A DNA stretch of 49,426 nt from Porphyromonadaceae bacterium CG2_30_38_12 (GCA_001873635.1 MNZK01000106.1:1-49426); one strand, 5' to 3'. Positions 38,996 through 48,916 are shown, counted from the stretch's first letter. Translations and numbers: made by a program. Notes: generated by a model from the sequence alone, not told the origin.

Positions 38996-40039
38996 TTATT
39001 TAAGAACTTTACTAAATTGAGATAAAGCTTGTAGCAAGATACTATTGTCTTCGGCAGTACCCACCGTGATGCGTAAACAGCCTTCGCACAAAGCAATGTT
39101 GCTCCTATTTCGAACTATTATACTACTGCTAACCAGCCAATTGTAAAGCATATTGGCATCGGCAACGCGAACCAACACAAAATTAGCATCGGTTTTGTAA
39201 ATTTCCTTTACCATGTCAATTTTTGACAGTGCTTTGCATAGAGTATTTCTCTCAGCAAGAATGATTTGAACATGCTTATTTAAGGTTTCCGTATCCATGA
39301 GAACTTTTAAAGCATGTCTTTGTGTGAGAATGTTGATGTTGTAAGGATATTTTATTTTGTTGAGCACATCAATAATTTCATTGGATGCGAAAGCCATACC
39401 AAGGCGAATAGCTGCCTGACCCCACGCTTTGGATAAGGTTTGCAGAACCACTAAGTTAGTGTATTCACTGAGTGAACTCAACAGAGAATCTTCGGCAGAG
39501 AAATCAATATAAGCCTCGTCAACAACCACAATGCCACGAAACCACTGCAATGTTTTAATTATTTCAGCACGACTTAGTTTATTTCCAGTTGGATTGTTGG
39601 GTGAGCAAAGCCATATAATTTTGGTGTGAATGTTAGACGCATCAATCAATTTGTAAGCATCAATATCAAATTTTTCGTTGAGGAGTACTTTCCGATAGTC
39701 GATATCGTTAATAGCAGCACTTACTTTGTACATGCCATACGAGGGTTCCATAGCTACCACATTGTCCACATTGGGCTCACAAAACGCACGATAAAGCAAG
39801 TCGATAGCTTCGTCACTGCCATTTCCGAGAAAAATATTATCCACAGGAACATTTTTAAGTTCGGAAATACGTTTTTTCAGTTTGAGTTGAAGTGGGTCAG
39901 GATAACGATTCACATCGTTATTGAACGGACTTTCGTTGGCATCTAAATACACAGATGCTTCGCCCTTAAATTCGTCGCGTGCGCAGGAATATGGTTGTAG
40001 GGATAGTATGTTCTTACGCAAAATCTCATTTAGTTTCAT
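38996..40039 (-). CDS. hisC: histidinol-phosphate aminotransferase
   Basis: PLP aminotransferase of histidine synthesis, 347 residues. Class I/II fold with DANESPFN near the N terminus, GNGSDEAIDLL, CSPNNPTGN and the PLP-lysine segment LQTLSKAWG (about K204). It overlaps hisD by 4 bases (ATGA), so the two are translationally coupled. In many Bacteroidetes hisB follows hisC; here the next gene is convergent. Confidence 0.94.
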   Translation of the reverse strand: MKLNEILRKNILSLQPYSCARDEFKGEASVYLDANESPFNNDVNRYPDPLQLKLKKRISELKNVPVDNIFLGNGSDEAIDLLYRAFCEPNVDNVVAMEPSYGMYKVSAAINDIDYRKVLLNEKFDIDAYKLIDASNIHTKIIWLCSPNNPTGNKLSRAEIIKTLQWFRGIVVVDEAYIDFSAEDSLLSSLSEYTNLVVLQTLSKAWGQAAIRLGMAFASNEIIDVLNKIKYPYNINILTQRHALKVLMDTETLNKHVQIILAERNTLCKALSKIDMVKEIYKTDANFVLVRVADANMLYNWLVSSSIIVRNRSNIALCEGCLRITVGTAEDNSILLQALSQFSKVLK

Positions 40040-41346
40040 CTTCTTTCTGCTTTATACCGTTCGGTTGTTTCTTCGTCTAATCGTATTTTTACAGCATTGC
40101 TATGTGCTTGCAGTTCTTCATTTTCAGCCATTAGGATAATAGCATTGCTCAAATTAGTTAAGCCTACTTTGGATAGTTGCTGGAACGTGATTTTACGAAC
40201 AAAACTATCCAAATTTACGCCACTATATGCTTTTGCATAGCCATTTGTGGGCAGGGTGTGATTTGTTCCTGAAGCATAGTCGCCAGCACTTTCGGGCGAA
40301 TAATTTCCCAAAAACACCGAGCCTGCATTGCTAATGTTTGCCGCAACGCCATTGTGAAAATGCGTAGCAATAATCAAATGCTCGGGCGCATATTCGTTGG
40401 TCATTTCAACAGCTTCTTCCAATGTTTTGAGCACAATAATTTTACTATGTGCTAATGATTTACGAACTATATCTTTACGTGGCAGTTGTTCAATTTGAAT
40501 TTCAATTTGCTCCAAAACGGCTGGCACCAAATGTTCGTCCACCGTGATGAGTATAGCCTGACTATCCACACCATGCTCGGCTTGCGAAAGCAAATCGGAG
40601 GCAACAAAAGCTGCATTGGCAGTAGCATCAGCCAATACTTCCACTTCCGAAGGACCGGCAGGCATATCAATAGCAACTTCTTTGAGCGAAACTAATTGCT
40701 TGGCAGCCATAACATACTGATTTCCTGGACCAAATATTTTATATACTTTAGGCACTGTTTCGGTACCATAAGCCATAGCGGCAATTGCTTGTGTTCCGCC
40801 AATTTTAAAAATACGGTGTACGCCAGCAACTTTGGCAGCATAAAGCACAGCAGGATGAATTTTGCCTGCAGCGTTGGGAGGCGAGCAAAGAATAATCTCC
40901 TTGCAATCGGCAATGGTAGCCGGCACAGCTAACATTAAAACGGTAGAAAATAAAGGTGCAGTACCACCAGGTATATACAATCCAACCTTTTCGATGGCTA
41001 CTGCCTTTTGCCAGCAAAGCACTCCTGGCGAAGTTTGAATTTCGGGTAGTTCATGCTGCTGTTCACTATGAAATTTCCAAATATTCCTGCGTGCCAATTC
41101 GATGGCTTGTTTCAGTAGCATAGGTATTTGATTTTCAGCTTCATCTATTTCTTCCTGGGTAACTTCTATGGCTGCAATAGATACTTTATCAAACTGCTCG
41201 GTATATTTTCGTACAGCTTTGTCGCCATTTTGTTTCACGTCATCCAACACCTGCTGCACCGTGTTGAACAGTTGCGTGCTATCAAACACCGGACGAGCTA
41301 ATATTTGAGCCCATTCGCTACGATTTGGATAGTTGAAAATTTGCAT
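40036..41346 (-). CDS. hisD: histidinol dehydrogenase
   Basis: Catalyses the last two steps to histidine with NAD+ and a bound zinc. The 436-residue protein contains the family blocks GLYIPGGTAPLFSTVLMLA, FGPGNQYVMAAKQL, MPAGPSEVEVLAD and GDYASGTNHTLPTNG. Length is normal. It lies between a HAD phosphatase gene (50-base gap upstream) and hisC. hisG, normally next to it, is absent. Confidence 0.95.
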   Translation of the reverse strand: MQIFNYPNRSEWAQILARPVFDSTQLFNTVQQVLDDVKQNGDKAVRKYTEQFDKVSIAAIEVTQEEIDEAENQIPMLLKQAIELARRNIWKFHSEQQHELPEIQTSPGVLCWQKAVAIEKVGLYIPGGTAPLFSTVLMLAVPATIADCKEIILCSPPNAAGKIHPAVLYAAKVAGVHRIFKIGGTQAIAAMAYGTETVPKVYKIFGPGNQYVMAAKQLVSLKEVAIDMPAGPSEVEVLADATANAAFVASDLLSQAEHGVDSQAILITVDEHLVPAVLEQIEIQIEQLPRKDIVRKSLAHSKIIVLKTLEEAVEMTNEYAPEHLIIATHFHNGVAANISNAGSVFLGNYSPESAGDYASGTNHTLPTNGYAKAYSGVNLDSFVRKITFQQLSKVGLTNLSNAIILMAENEELQAHSNAVKIRLDEETTERYKAERR

Positions 41347-41396
41347 ATCGTGTTTTTTTTTTGAATTTGTTATTTTTGACTTTGATAAACAAGAGA

Positions 41397-42128
41397 TTAT
41401 TCCCTGACAGTGCTCATTAATTTATCCCAATTTTGAAATAATGATGCTACGCTATCCAAAACCACATCGGCACCACTATGCCAAAGCACGTCATCGGGCA
41501 AAGGTCCTGTATTCACTGCAATAGTAAATAATCCTGCTTGATGAGCCGATTCCACACCCAGCGGAGCATTTTCAACCACCAACACTTCGTTACGGTTATG
41601 TCCCGATTTATGCAAAGCAGTTAAATAGGGTTCTGGTGAGGGTTTTCCCTGTGACACATCGTAAGCCGTTACCATGCGTTCTTTGCTGAAAATAGCAGGA
41701 AAATGAATTTGCAACGAATCTAACAAGCTTAGTTGACCAGAGCCGGTTACTAAAAAAATTTCCAAGCCCTGCTTTTTTATTTTAGCTAAAAGTTCTTGTG
41801 CGGAAGGCATCACAGGTGAAGCTCCATAGGTTTCAAAATACTTCGACTTCGAGCTATAAATTTGCTGTTTTTCTGTATCAGTAGCGTTTCGTTTATGTAC
41901 TTTCTGAAAAGCACCATCAATGGTCGAGTGACCCGTTCGACCTTCGTTCATGTAAGCCTCGTGCTCGGTAAAAGGTATGTTAATATCGTTCATAGCACTT
42001 ATCCACGAACCGGCGTGAAAAATCATGGAGTCAAAAAGAACGCCATCCATATCGAAAAAGACAGCTTTGAGATTGAAATGAGTCAGTTTATTCTCACTTA
42101 AATAATTATTAATGGCTTCTGAAATCAT
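41397..42128 (-). CDS. HAD-family hydrolase (beta-phosphoglucomutase-like)
   Basis: A 243-residue haloacid-dehalogenase hydrolase, subfamily with an alpha-helical cap. Motif I DMDGVLFDS is at about 26-34, motif II LVTGSG, motif III a lysine in QGKPSPEPY and motif IV VVENAPLGVESA. The motifs suit sugar-phosphate phosphatases or phosphoglucomutases. Because it precedes hisD-hisC in the same direction, a histidinol-phosphate phosphatase role is possible but it is not a HisB-type HAD, so this is only a guess. Confidence 0.85.
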   Translation of the reverse strand: MISEAINNYLSENKLTHFNLKAVFFDMDGVLFDSMIFHAGSWISAMNDINIPFTEHEAYMNEGRTGHSTIDGAFQKVHKRNATDTEKQQIYSSKSKYFETYGASPVMPSAQELLAKIKKQGLEIFLVTGSGQLSLLDSLQIHFPAIFSKERMVTAYDVSQGKPSPEPYLTALHKSGHNRNEVLVVENAPLGVESAHQAGLFTIAVNTGPLPDDVLWHSGADVVLDSVASLFQNWDKLMSTVRE

Positions 42129-42148
42129 GAAATTTTGCTTTTAGAATG

Positions 42149-42156
42149 CAAAGATA
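42149..42156 (-). promoter_or_regulatory. HAD-hisDC promoter, -7 element
   Basis: TATCTTTG on the minus strand, 21 bases upstream of the HAD gene start and back-to-back with the tRNA-Pro promoter. Confidence 0.55.
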
Positions 42157-42189
42157 CGATATTGTTGTAGTTTTTCAAGAAAAAAATTC

Positions 42190-42197
42190 TAATTTTG
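42190..42197 (+). promoter_or_regulatory. tRNA-Pro promoter, -7 element
   Basis: TAATTTTG, 17 bases upstream of the mature tRNA 5' end. Confidence 0.6.
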
Positions 42198-42214
42198 CAT
42201 GCGTTAATAAAAAT

Positions 42215-42287
42215 CGGGATGTGGCGCAGTTGGTAGCGTGCTACGTTCGGGACGTAGAGGTCGCAGGTTCGAATCTTGTCATCCCGA
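42215..42287 (+). tRNA. tRNA-Pro (anticodon CGG)
   Basis: Acceptor arms CGGGATG (42215-42221) and CATCCCG (42280-42286) pair fully. The anticodon stem CTACG/CGTAG encloses the loop TTCGGGA with anticodon CGG. The T arm (GCAGGTTCGAATCTTGT) is normal. CCA is not encoded. aroA begins 32 bases after the tRNA. Confidence 0.97.
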
Positions 42288-42319
42288 CTTTATACTATTT
42301 CCTAACGCAACACACACAG

Positions 42320-43537
42320 ATGCACGCTAAACAACTCCATTTTCAACATACAACTCCCAATTTTATCATTCAATTACCTGCATCGAAAAGCATTAGCAAT
42401 CGTGCACTGATATTGAGCGCTTTGGCATATAGCCCCTACGAAATAAATAACATTTCGGATTGCGATGACACGCAAGTTACATTAAAGGCATTAAACTCCA
42501 ACGACACGCACTTTGACATTGGTGCTGCCGGCACTGCCATGCGCTTTCTGACAGCTTTTTTGTCCAAAACAGTGGGCGAATGGGTCATTACCGGTAGCGA
42601 ACGGATGAAACAACGCCCCATAAAGCTATTGGTGGATGCACTCAACAGCCTCGGAGCTCGGATTGAATACCTTGAAAAAGAGGGATTTCCCCCTTTGCGA
42701 ATATTTGGAAGTGCCCTTAATGGCGGCGACATACAGTTAAATGGCAGTGTGAGCAGTCAGTATATTTCAGCGTTGATGATGGTAGCACCATATATGCTAA
42801 AAGGGCTGAAAATCAAGTTGGAAGGACATGTTATTTCAGTACCTTACATACTTATGACAAAAGCCATGATGGCGGAATTTGGTGTTCATGTTAGCTTCGA
42901 AAACAACATAATAAGCATCGAACCGCAAAGTTATCGCCCCATTCCCTATCAGGTGGAGTCCGACTGGTCGGCAGCATCGTACTGGTACGAAATAGTTGCG
43001 TTGGCTGGCAGCGGAAAAGTTTCCCTAAAAGGCTTACATGCTATTAGTTTTCAGGGAGATAGCAAAGTGGCAGTGCTCTTCGAAAGGTTGGGCGTACATA
43101 CCGAATTTCAAGAAGATGGCGTTATCATAACGCCTCATCGCAAGTTAGCAACGCACTTTGAGCATGATTTTGTAAATGAACCCGATTTGGCTCAAACCTT
43201 TGCGGTGAGTTGCTGTTTGAAAAACATTACTTTCCATTTCAAGGGTTTGCAAAGTTTAAAAATTAAAGAAACAAATCGGATTTTGGCGCTCACCAACGAA
43301 TTGGCAAAATTAGGATTTCAGCTCGCCGAACCCGCCGAAGGCGAATTGGCTTGGGATGGCACAAAAACGTCCGTAAATGTCAATAGGATTCCAACAATAG
43401 AAACCTACGACGACCATCGAATGGCTATGGCTTTTGCTCCCGTGGCATTGCTGCAACCTATCATTATTCAGCATCCAGAGGTTGTTTCCAAATCTTATCC
43501 CAACTTTTGGAACGATTTGGAACTACTAAATCAGTAA
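42320..43537 (+). CDS. aroA: 3-phosphoshikimate 1-carboxyvinyltransferase (EPSP synthase)
   Basis: Sixth step of the shikimate pathway: joins shikimate-3-phosphate and phosphoenolpyruvate. The 405-residue protein has the shikimate-site LPASKSISNRALIL (about 18-31), GAAGTAMRFLTAF, QSRPI-like KQRPIKLL, SSQYISALMM, and catalytic ETYDDHRMAMAFA. An upstream in-frame extension reads through tRNA-Pro, so the ATG at 42320 is used. No other aro genes are nearby. Confidence 0.94.
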   Translation: MHAKQLHFQHTTPNFIIQLPASKSISNRALILSALAYSPYEINNISDCDDTQVTLKALNSNDTHFDIGAAGTAMRFLTAFLSKTVGEWVITGSERMKQRPIKLLVDALNSLGARIEYLEKEGFPPLRIFGSALNGGDIQLNGSVSSQYISALMMVAPYMLKGLKIKLEGHVISVPYILMTKAMMAEFGVHVSFENNIISIEPQSYRPIPYQVESDWSAASYWYEIVALAGSGKVSLKGLHAISFQGDSKVAVLFERLGVHTEFQEDGVIITPHRKLATHFEHDFVNEPDLAQTFAVSCCLKNITFHFKGLQSLKIKETNRILALTNELAKLGFQLAEPAEGELAWDGTKTSVNVNRIPTIETYDDHRMAMAFAPVALLQPIIIQHPEVVSKSYPNFWNDLELLNQ

Positions 43538-43560
43538 ACAAAAAAAAAACGAACAGGTCA

Positions 43561-45345
43561 ATGTGCAAGATTTTACTCATTACGCCACCACTCACACAAC
43601 TCAACACGCCCTATCCGGCAACCATGCAGTTGTTGGGGTTTTTGCGCTCCAAACACATCGAAGCACAACAAGCCGATTTGAGTATCGAACTGATAGAGGC
43701 TCTCTTTACGAAAGCAAACATAACAGCTATTTTTGAACACGTGGCAAGGTTAAAACTTTCCAAACAGCATCGTATCATAAGCCAACAAGCTGATTTTTAT
43801 ATTCGTACTATCGAGCCCGTTATGCAATTTCTTAGTGGTCGCGACCACTCCTTAGCAACTCGATTTAGCAATCGGGCGTTTTGGCCTGTTACCAAGCGAT
43901 TGCCTGCCGACGAAGATTTGGAATGGGCTTTCGGGACGCTTGGCAACTACGACCGCGCAACGCACCTATGTACCCTATTTCTGAAAGACCTCTGCGATTT
44001 GATTCAGAAAAACATTGACAGTCATTTTGAGCTTATTCGTTATGCCGAATCACTGTGTATGTATCTTTCTGATTTTGAACCTTTACAAAAAGAATTAGAA
44101 AAGCCACTCACCTTTATTGATACACTGTTGTTAGCTATTTTTGAAAAGAAAATTGAAACTTACCACCCTGAATTTGTAGGTTTTACGGTTCCTTTTCCAG
44201 GCAATTTGTATAGTGCTATGCGGTGCGCTCAGTGGTTAAAAGCCAATCATCCAAGCATAAAAACCATTATGGGAGGCGGTTATGTCAATACGGAGTTGCG
44301 ACAGTTAAATGACACGGGTATTTTCAACTTTATCGACTATCTTGTTTTCGACGATGGCGAATTGCCCCTATTTCGCTTGCTTACAGGCGGTGCGCTTGTT
44401 AGAACATTGTATTGCGACACCGAAAAAAATATTGTCAGGGAGCAATTTGATAGCGCTGTGAATTTTAAATTTTCGGATATAGGCACGCCTGATTACGATG
44501 GGCTACTTACAAACAACTATTTGAATTTGATTGAATTAACTAATCCCATGCATGCCCTGTGGAGCAATGGTCGCTGGAATAAAATGACATTGGCACACGG
44601 ATGTTATTGGGCAAAATGTGTGTTTTGCGATGGTACTTTGGATTATATCCGTCGGTTTGAGAAAGCGCCTGTCGAAATGCTTGTCGATAGGATGGAAATA
44701 CTGATGCAACAAACGGGTATCTCTGGCTTTCACTTTGTAGATGAAGCTGCTCCTCCGGTTATCCTTCGAAAGTTAGCCGAAGAAATATTGAAGCGAAAAC
44801 TCACTGTAACTTACTGGACAAACATTCGTTTTGAAAAATCATTTACCGCCGAGCTCTGTTATTTGTTGGCACAATCGGGCTGCATAGCCGTATCGGGAGG
44901 TTTGGAAGTAGCTTCTCCGCGCATTTTGGAACTTATCAACAAAGGAATAACCATCGAAACAGCTCGGGAATGTATGAAAAACCTTTCCGATAATGGCATT
45001 ATGACGCATGCTTATTTGATGTATGGTTTCCCAACTCAAACGGCTCGCGAAACTATCGAGTCATTGGAAGTGGTAAGGAGTTTATTTGCAAGCAATTATC
45101 TGCATTCTGCCTTTTGGCATCGGTATGCAATGACTATCCACAGCCCATCGGGACAAACGCCCGAAATAGTGGGTGCTCGCGCTGAGCAAAGCACCTACAA
45201 TTCTTTTGCTAACAACGAAATACCATTTTCGACACCGAACCCCATCGACCTCGATTTTTATGGTGAAGCCCTCCGAAAAGCATGCTTCAACTACATGCAA
45301 GGAGCAGGTTTAGACTTGGATGTTAAAACTTGGTTTACGAAATAA
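43561..45345 (+). CDS. radical SAM protein with B12-binding-like N-terminal domain
   Basis: A 594-residue radical SAM protein. The N-terminal half resembles a B12-binding domain (ILLITPPLTQLNTPYPA at the start; FVGFTVPFPGN and IKTIMGGGYVNTE later), without an obvious DxHxxG cobalamin-ligand motif. The radical SAM cluster reads GCYWAKCVFC (C348, C353, C356), spaced CX4CX2C rather than CX3CX2C, followed by a TIM-barrel with GGLEVASPRIL. Substrate is unknown. The ATG at 43561 is preferred over an in-frame start inside aroA (43507). It follows aroA by 23 bases. Confidence 0.82.
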   Translation: MCKILLITPPLTQLNTPYPATMQLLGFLRSKHIEAQQADLSIELIEALFTKANITAIFEHVARLKLSKQHRIISQQADFYIRTIEPVMQFLSGRDHSLATRFSNRAFWPVTKRLPADEDLEWAFGTLGNYDRATHLCTLFLKDLCDLIQKNIDSHFELIRYAESLCMYLSDFEPLQKELEKPLTFIDTLLLAIFEKKIETYHPEFVGFTVPFPGNLYSAMRCAQWLKANHPSIKTIMGGGYVNTELRQLNDTGIFNFIDYLVFDDGELPLFRLLTGGALVRTLYCDTEKNIVREQFDSAVNFKFSDIGTPDYDGLLTNNYLNLIELTNPMHALWSNGRWNKMTLAHGCYWAKCVFCDGTLDYIRRFEKAPVEMLVDRMEILMQQTGISGFHFVDEAAPPVILRKLAEEILKRKLTVTYWTNIRFEKSFTAELCYLLAQSGCIAVSGGLEVASPRILELINKGITIETARECMKNLSDNGIMTHAYLMYGFPTQTARETIESLEVVRSLFASNYLHSAFWHRYAMTIHSPSGQTPEIVGARAEQSTYNSFANNEIPFSTPNPIDLDFYGEALRKACFNYMQGAGLDLDVKTWFTK

Positions 45346-45371
45346 GCCCTACCTGTATTCGACCCCGATTG

Positions 45372-48300
45372 CTACTTTTTACGCTCAGCCTGGTAAGCAA
45401 AATAAATCAGAGAAAAACAAATTCCTAGTATCAAATAAGCAGCCGAAGGAATACCAGGCGATGTGCCTGCACCGTACGAATGCATACCCGAAAGGTAATA
45501 ATTTACACCCAAAAATGCCATAATAACACTTCCAAAACCAACCAAAGCTAAACTATTAAGCACTAATTGATTGTTAAATCGAGGTATGCTTCTTAAATGA
45601 AGAATAGCTGAGTAAACCAAGATACAAACTAATGCCCATGTTTCTTTGGGATCCCACCCCCAATATCTGCCCCACGACTCGTTAGCCCACACGCCACCCA
45701 AAAAGCAACCAATAGTGAGCATAAATAAACCAACTGAAAGCGAAAGTTCAATGATATAAGAAATTTCTTGTATGTTCGATTTAAGACGCGCACCTTTGTG
45801 CTTACCACGTAAAATCATTAACACCAAATTGAGCATACCTAAAATAGCACCCATGGCAAGGAAACCATAACTGGAAGTGATGATAGCCACATGCACAATA
45901 AGCCAATACGATTTAAGTACTGGCACTAAGTTCGTTATTTCAGGATTCATCCAACTCATGCTTGCCGTAAATAGTGCAATAGCCGACAAAATGCCAGTTA
46001 CAGCCAATGTGAGAGCAGAGTGGCGCGCAAATATTAATCCTGCAAGCGAGGTAGCCCAGCCTACAAATATCATTGCTTCGTAGCCATTACTCCAAGGTGC
46101 ATGTCCCGAAATATACCATCGCGCAGCCAATGTTAGCGTATAAACAGCAAATGTAACCGCAAAAGGATAAATGGCAGTATCTAATATTTTCTGCATGCGC
46201 ATTGTAGGTCTAAATATGTCGTTGATATGCAATGAAAGCAGTACAAATCCAATCAAGAAATACACAATTCCTAAATAGCCAAACACATTCAAATCATTGT
46301 AAAGCATTTCAAGTGTTACTTTCGATTCCGAAGGCAAGTTTGCACCACCATTCGAGAGTTGATATTCTTTGATGGACGCCATCAGGCTGGTAGGATTTTC
46401 CCAATTTCCGATGGTATAAGCTTCGAGAACGGCATTTTTGTAATTGGCAAAAAGGGCATCTGGTGAATTTTTTTCTGGAAGAATAAAAGAGCCCGAGTTT
46501 TGAGCAATCAGCGCATCTATTTGTTCTTGGGTCATTCCCTTTTTTCCTCCTGCGGGACACACGCCTGTTAGTTCTACACTTTGATTGATTTCTCCAGTGC
46601 CCATATCGCCACCAGCAGGGCACTTGCCTGCTGAAACATCTCCTTGCGTCCCATCCATAGCATCCATGGCTGCCATTGAAGGCATTGGGTTAACGGCTAC
46701 TGCCTGTGGTACTATCCAACTGGAATTTGTATCATTCGCATCAGGGAAAATATTGAGCATTTTCGATTCGAACAATTGATAGCAAATATTCACACGTTCA
46801 TCCACGTAAATAAGCTCTGTTTCGTATTTATTTCGTTGCGATTGTTCTTTTTGATATGCTTGATTCACTTTATCAGTGAGTTTATAAGCGCCACCCTTTT
46901 GCTGGTCAAACATTTGATTAAATGATACATAGCCGTTAATTGCACCAAGCTCATCAGCTAATAATTCGTTTCCAACCTTAATAAAACGTTCATTTTCCCA
47001 TTTAGCAGGGTCGGTGAACATACCCAACACAACTTCGGTATTCGATAAGCCATTATAGCTCGATTTTTTACTGATTTTTCGGAACACATCCGAGGCATAG
47101 GTGCTAAATGGTTCAATGCGCCCTTGGGCTTGATCTTGAATAAGCATACTATTTAAGAGCTGCAGATGATGCTCCTTGGCGGGATTCGAAGCCATCAAAG
47201 AGCCTCCGAACGCAAATAACAAAGCAAGCGAAAGCAACTTGCTGTTGCGGCGTTTCTGCTCTAAATCCTTGCTAAGTTTTACAACCGTTCGAAACCTACT
47301 ATTTTTATTAAACAAAGTGAGCACCATACCTATCATCATAAAAAAGTAGCCAATATAGGTTAGTGTAGTTCCCCAATAATCGTGATTTACCGACAGTATT
47401 GTACCTCCTTCGTCCTGGTCGTACGACGATTGGAAAAAACGGTATCCACGATATTTTAAAATATTGTTCATATAAATTCGAAAAGGCATTTCGGTATGCA
47501 TTTCGCTATCTTTTACAGTAATTTCACTGGCATAAGAAGAAGGGCTGTTGGAACCTGGATAACGTTGGAGCTCAAAATCACGTAGTTGAATGCTAAAAGG
47601 CAGTTTCTGTGCAAGCTTTCCATAAGCCAATGTTACTTTAACGCCATTCACATCGCATGTTGCAGGCATCGAAGCGCCATCAGCACCAGCTAAAATATTG
47701 ATCTGTTCGGTTTTATTACCATCAGTGACAAAAAATTTAAGTGCATTTTTACCTTCACGCATAACGCCCATTTTATTCATTTCAGGCGTAAGTTGCGAAA
47801 TTTCTTTTTTGGCTGCAGGATAAAATGCTTTCAAAACAAAAACAAAACTCCCCGACTTATATATGGTGCGCTGCTTGGCTTCGTGTATAGCGCTTGCCTG
47901 AAGCGTGTGCTCTGTTTGATCTATCATGCCCATCTCACTCATTTCTAAGGACGATTTGAAAAACAATACATCGTTTTGGCGAAAAAATAATATAGCGGCG
48001 TCTTGTGTGCTGTCAGCAAAAGAAAAAACCGATGCGCCAATTGGTTTTGCTTCTCCCTCGGTTAAAATGAGATCCTGCCCTCCATTTTCGCCACCACTCA
48101 TTACAAACAGTGCCAGCGCAGGCTGTCCTTTATCCGTTGCTACAATAGTTTCGACCGCATTGGGCACAAAGCCCGAATTACTGACACGAATAGCATTGTC
48201 TCCGATCCGTATAAGCTCCGAAAAATTATCTGAATTTTCTGCTGTAAAAGTTATTTGCTTGGTTTTTTCGACTTGCTCAGCACCCTGTTGGGCTATGATA

Positions 48301-48668
48301 CGCAACGAATTAACATCAGAACTCATTTCGTTCGACGTTTCACCCTCGCGAATGTGCATATAACCTTCCGAACCAAAATAACGCGTAACGGCAGCTCCAA
48401 TGATTATGAGCACAAAAGAAAGGTGAAAAAGCAATACACTAAACTTGCGCTTGTTGAAAATCTCATAGCGGACAACACTCCCTAACATATTAATTATTAG
48501 AAATGTAAGCAACAACTCAAACCACAAGGCATTGTAGATAACTTCACGAGCAACTTCCGTGCTCTGGGCATTTTCTATGAATGTAGCATAACCGATAGAT
48601 GCGCCAAAAATCAATAAAAGGATAACCGTTGTGGTCATCGAGAATAAAATATTGTTTAGTTTTTTCAT
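45372..48668 (-). CDS. fused cytochrome c biogenesis protein (ResB/CcsB + CcsA)
   Basis: A 1098-residue membrane protein for system II cytochrome c maturation: it moves heme to the periplasm and joins it to CxxCH motifs. The ResB/Ccs1 part (about 1-460) has three N-terminal membrane helices, a large periplasmic domain and a fourth helix. A second hydrophobic segment (about 478-495) leads to a second periplasmic region with duplicated CPAGG motifs (about 681-685 and 702-706). The CcsA part (about 790-1098) has about eight helices and the heme-handling WGRYWGWDPKETWA near 999. Fusions of this kind are known in Bacteroidetes and epsilonproteobacteria. Confidence 0.92.
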   Translation of the reverse strand: MKKLNNILFSMTTTVILLLIFGASIGYATFIENAQSTEVAREVIYNALWFELLLTFLIINMLGSVVRYEIFNKRKFSVLLFHLSFVLIIIGAAVTRYFGSEGYMHIREGETSNEMSSDVNSLRIIAQQGAEQVEKTKQITFTAENSDNFSELIRIGDNAIRVSNSGFVPNAVETIVATDKGQPALALFVMSGGENGGQDLILTEGEAKPIGASVFSFADSTQDAAILFFRQNDVLFFKSSLEMSEMGMIDQTEHTLQASAIHEAKQRTIYKSGSFVFVLKAFYPAAKKEISQLTPEMNKMGVMREGKNALKFFVTDGNKTEQINILAGADGASMPATCDVNGVKVTLAYGKLAQKLPFSIQLRDFELQRYPGSNSPSSYASEITVKDSEMHTEMPFRIYMNNILKYRGYRFFQSSYDQDEGGTILSVNHDYWGTTLTYIGYFFMMIGMVLTLFNKNSRFRTVVKLSKDLEQKRRNSKLLSLALLFAFGGSLMASNPAKEHHLQLLNSMLIQDQAQGRIEPFSTYASDVFRKISKKSSYNGLSNTEVVLGMFTDPAKWENERFIKVGNELLADELGAINGYVSFNQMFDQQKGGAYKLTDKVNQAYQKEQSQRNKYETELIYVDERVNICYQLFESKMLNIFPDANDTNSSWIVPQAVAVNPMPSMAAMDAMDGTQGDVSAGKCPAGGDMGTGEINQSVELTGVCPAGGKKGMTQEQIDALIAQNSGSFILPEKNSPDALFANYKNAVLEAYTIGNWENPTSLMASIKEYQLSNGGANLPSESKVTLEMLYNDLNVFGYLGIVYFLIGFVLLSLHINDIFRPTMRMQKILDTAIYPFAVTFAVYTLTLAARWYISGHAPWSNGYEAMIFVGWATSLAGLIFARHSALTLAVTGILSAIALFTASMSWMNPEITNLVPVLKSYWLIVHVAIITSSYGFLAMGAILGMLNLVLMILRGKHKGARLKSNIQEISYIIELSLSVGLFMLTIGCFLGGVWANESWGRYWGWDPKETWALVCILVYSAILHLRSIPRFNNQLVLNSLALVGFGSVIMAFLGVNYYLSGMHSYGAGTSPGIPSAAYLILGICFSLIYFAYQAERKK

Positions 48669-48758
48669 TTTTTTTTAATTGAACCCACAACAAGCATATA
48701 GTTTACATCGAGAAAATGATATCATTGTAGGAATTATAATTTATTGCACAACAAACGG

Positions 48759-48766
48759 CAAAAGTA
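48759..48766 (-). promoter_or_regulatory. promoter of the cytochrome c biogenesis gene
   Basis: TACTTTTG on the minus strand, about 90 bases upstream of the ATG. Confidence 0.5.
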
Positions 48767-48916
48767 AAAAAAAATTACATATTAAAATCAATACAATTTT
48801 ATTTAGAATAGATTATATATAGTTTCTGAGCAGAAAGCGTCTTACCTAATGTGTACGAAAATGATAAATTAGAAAAACTGGATTGAATACTTGTGAGTTA
48901 TACCAACTATACATAT

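Noticed and set aside
42146-42319. Upstream extension of aroA
   Set aside because: It would translate tRNA-Pro and the promoter; aroA homologues start near the ATG at 42320.
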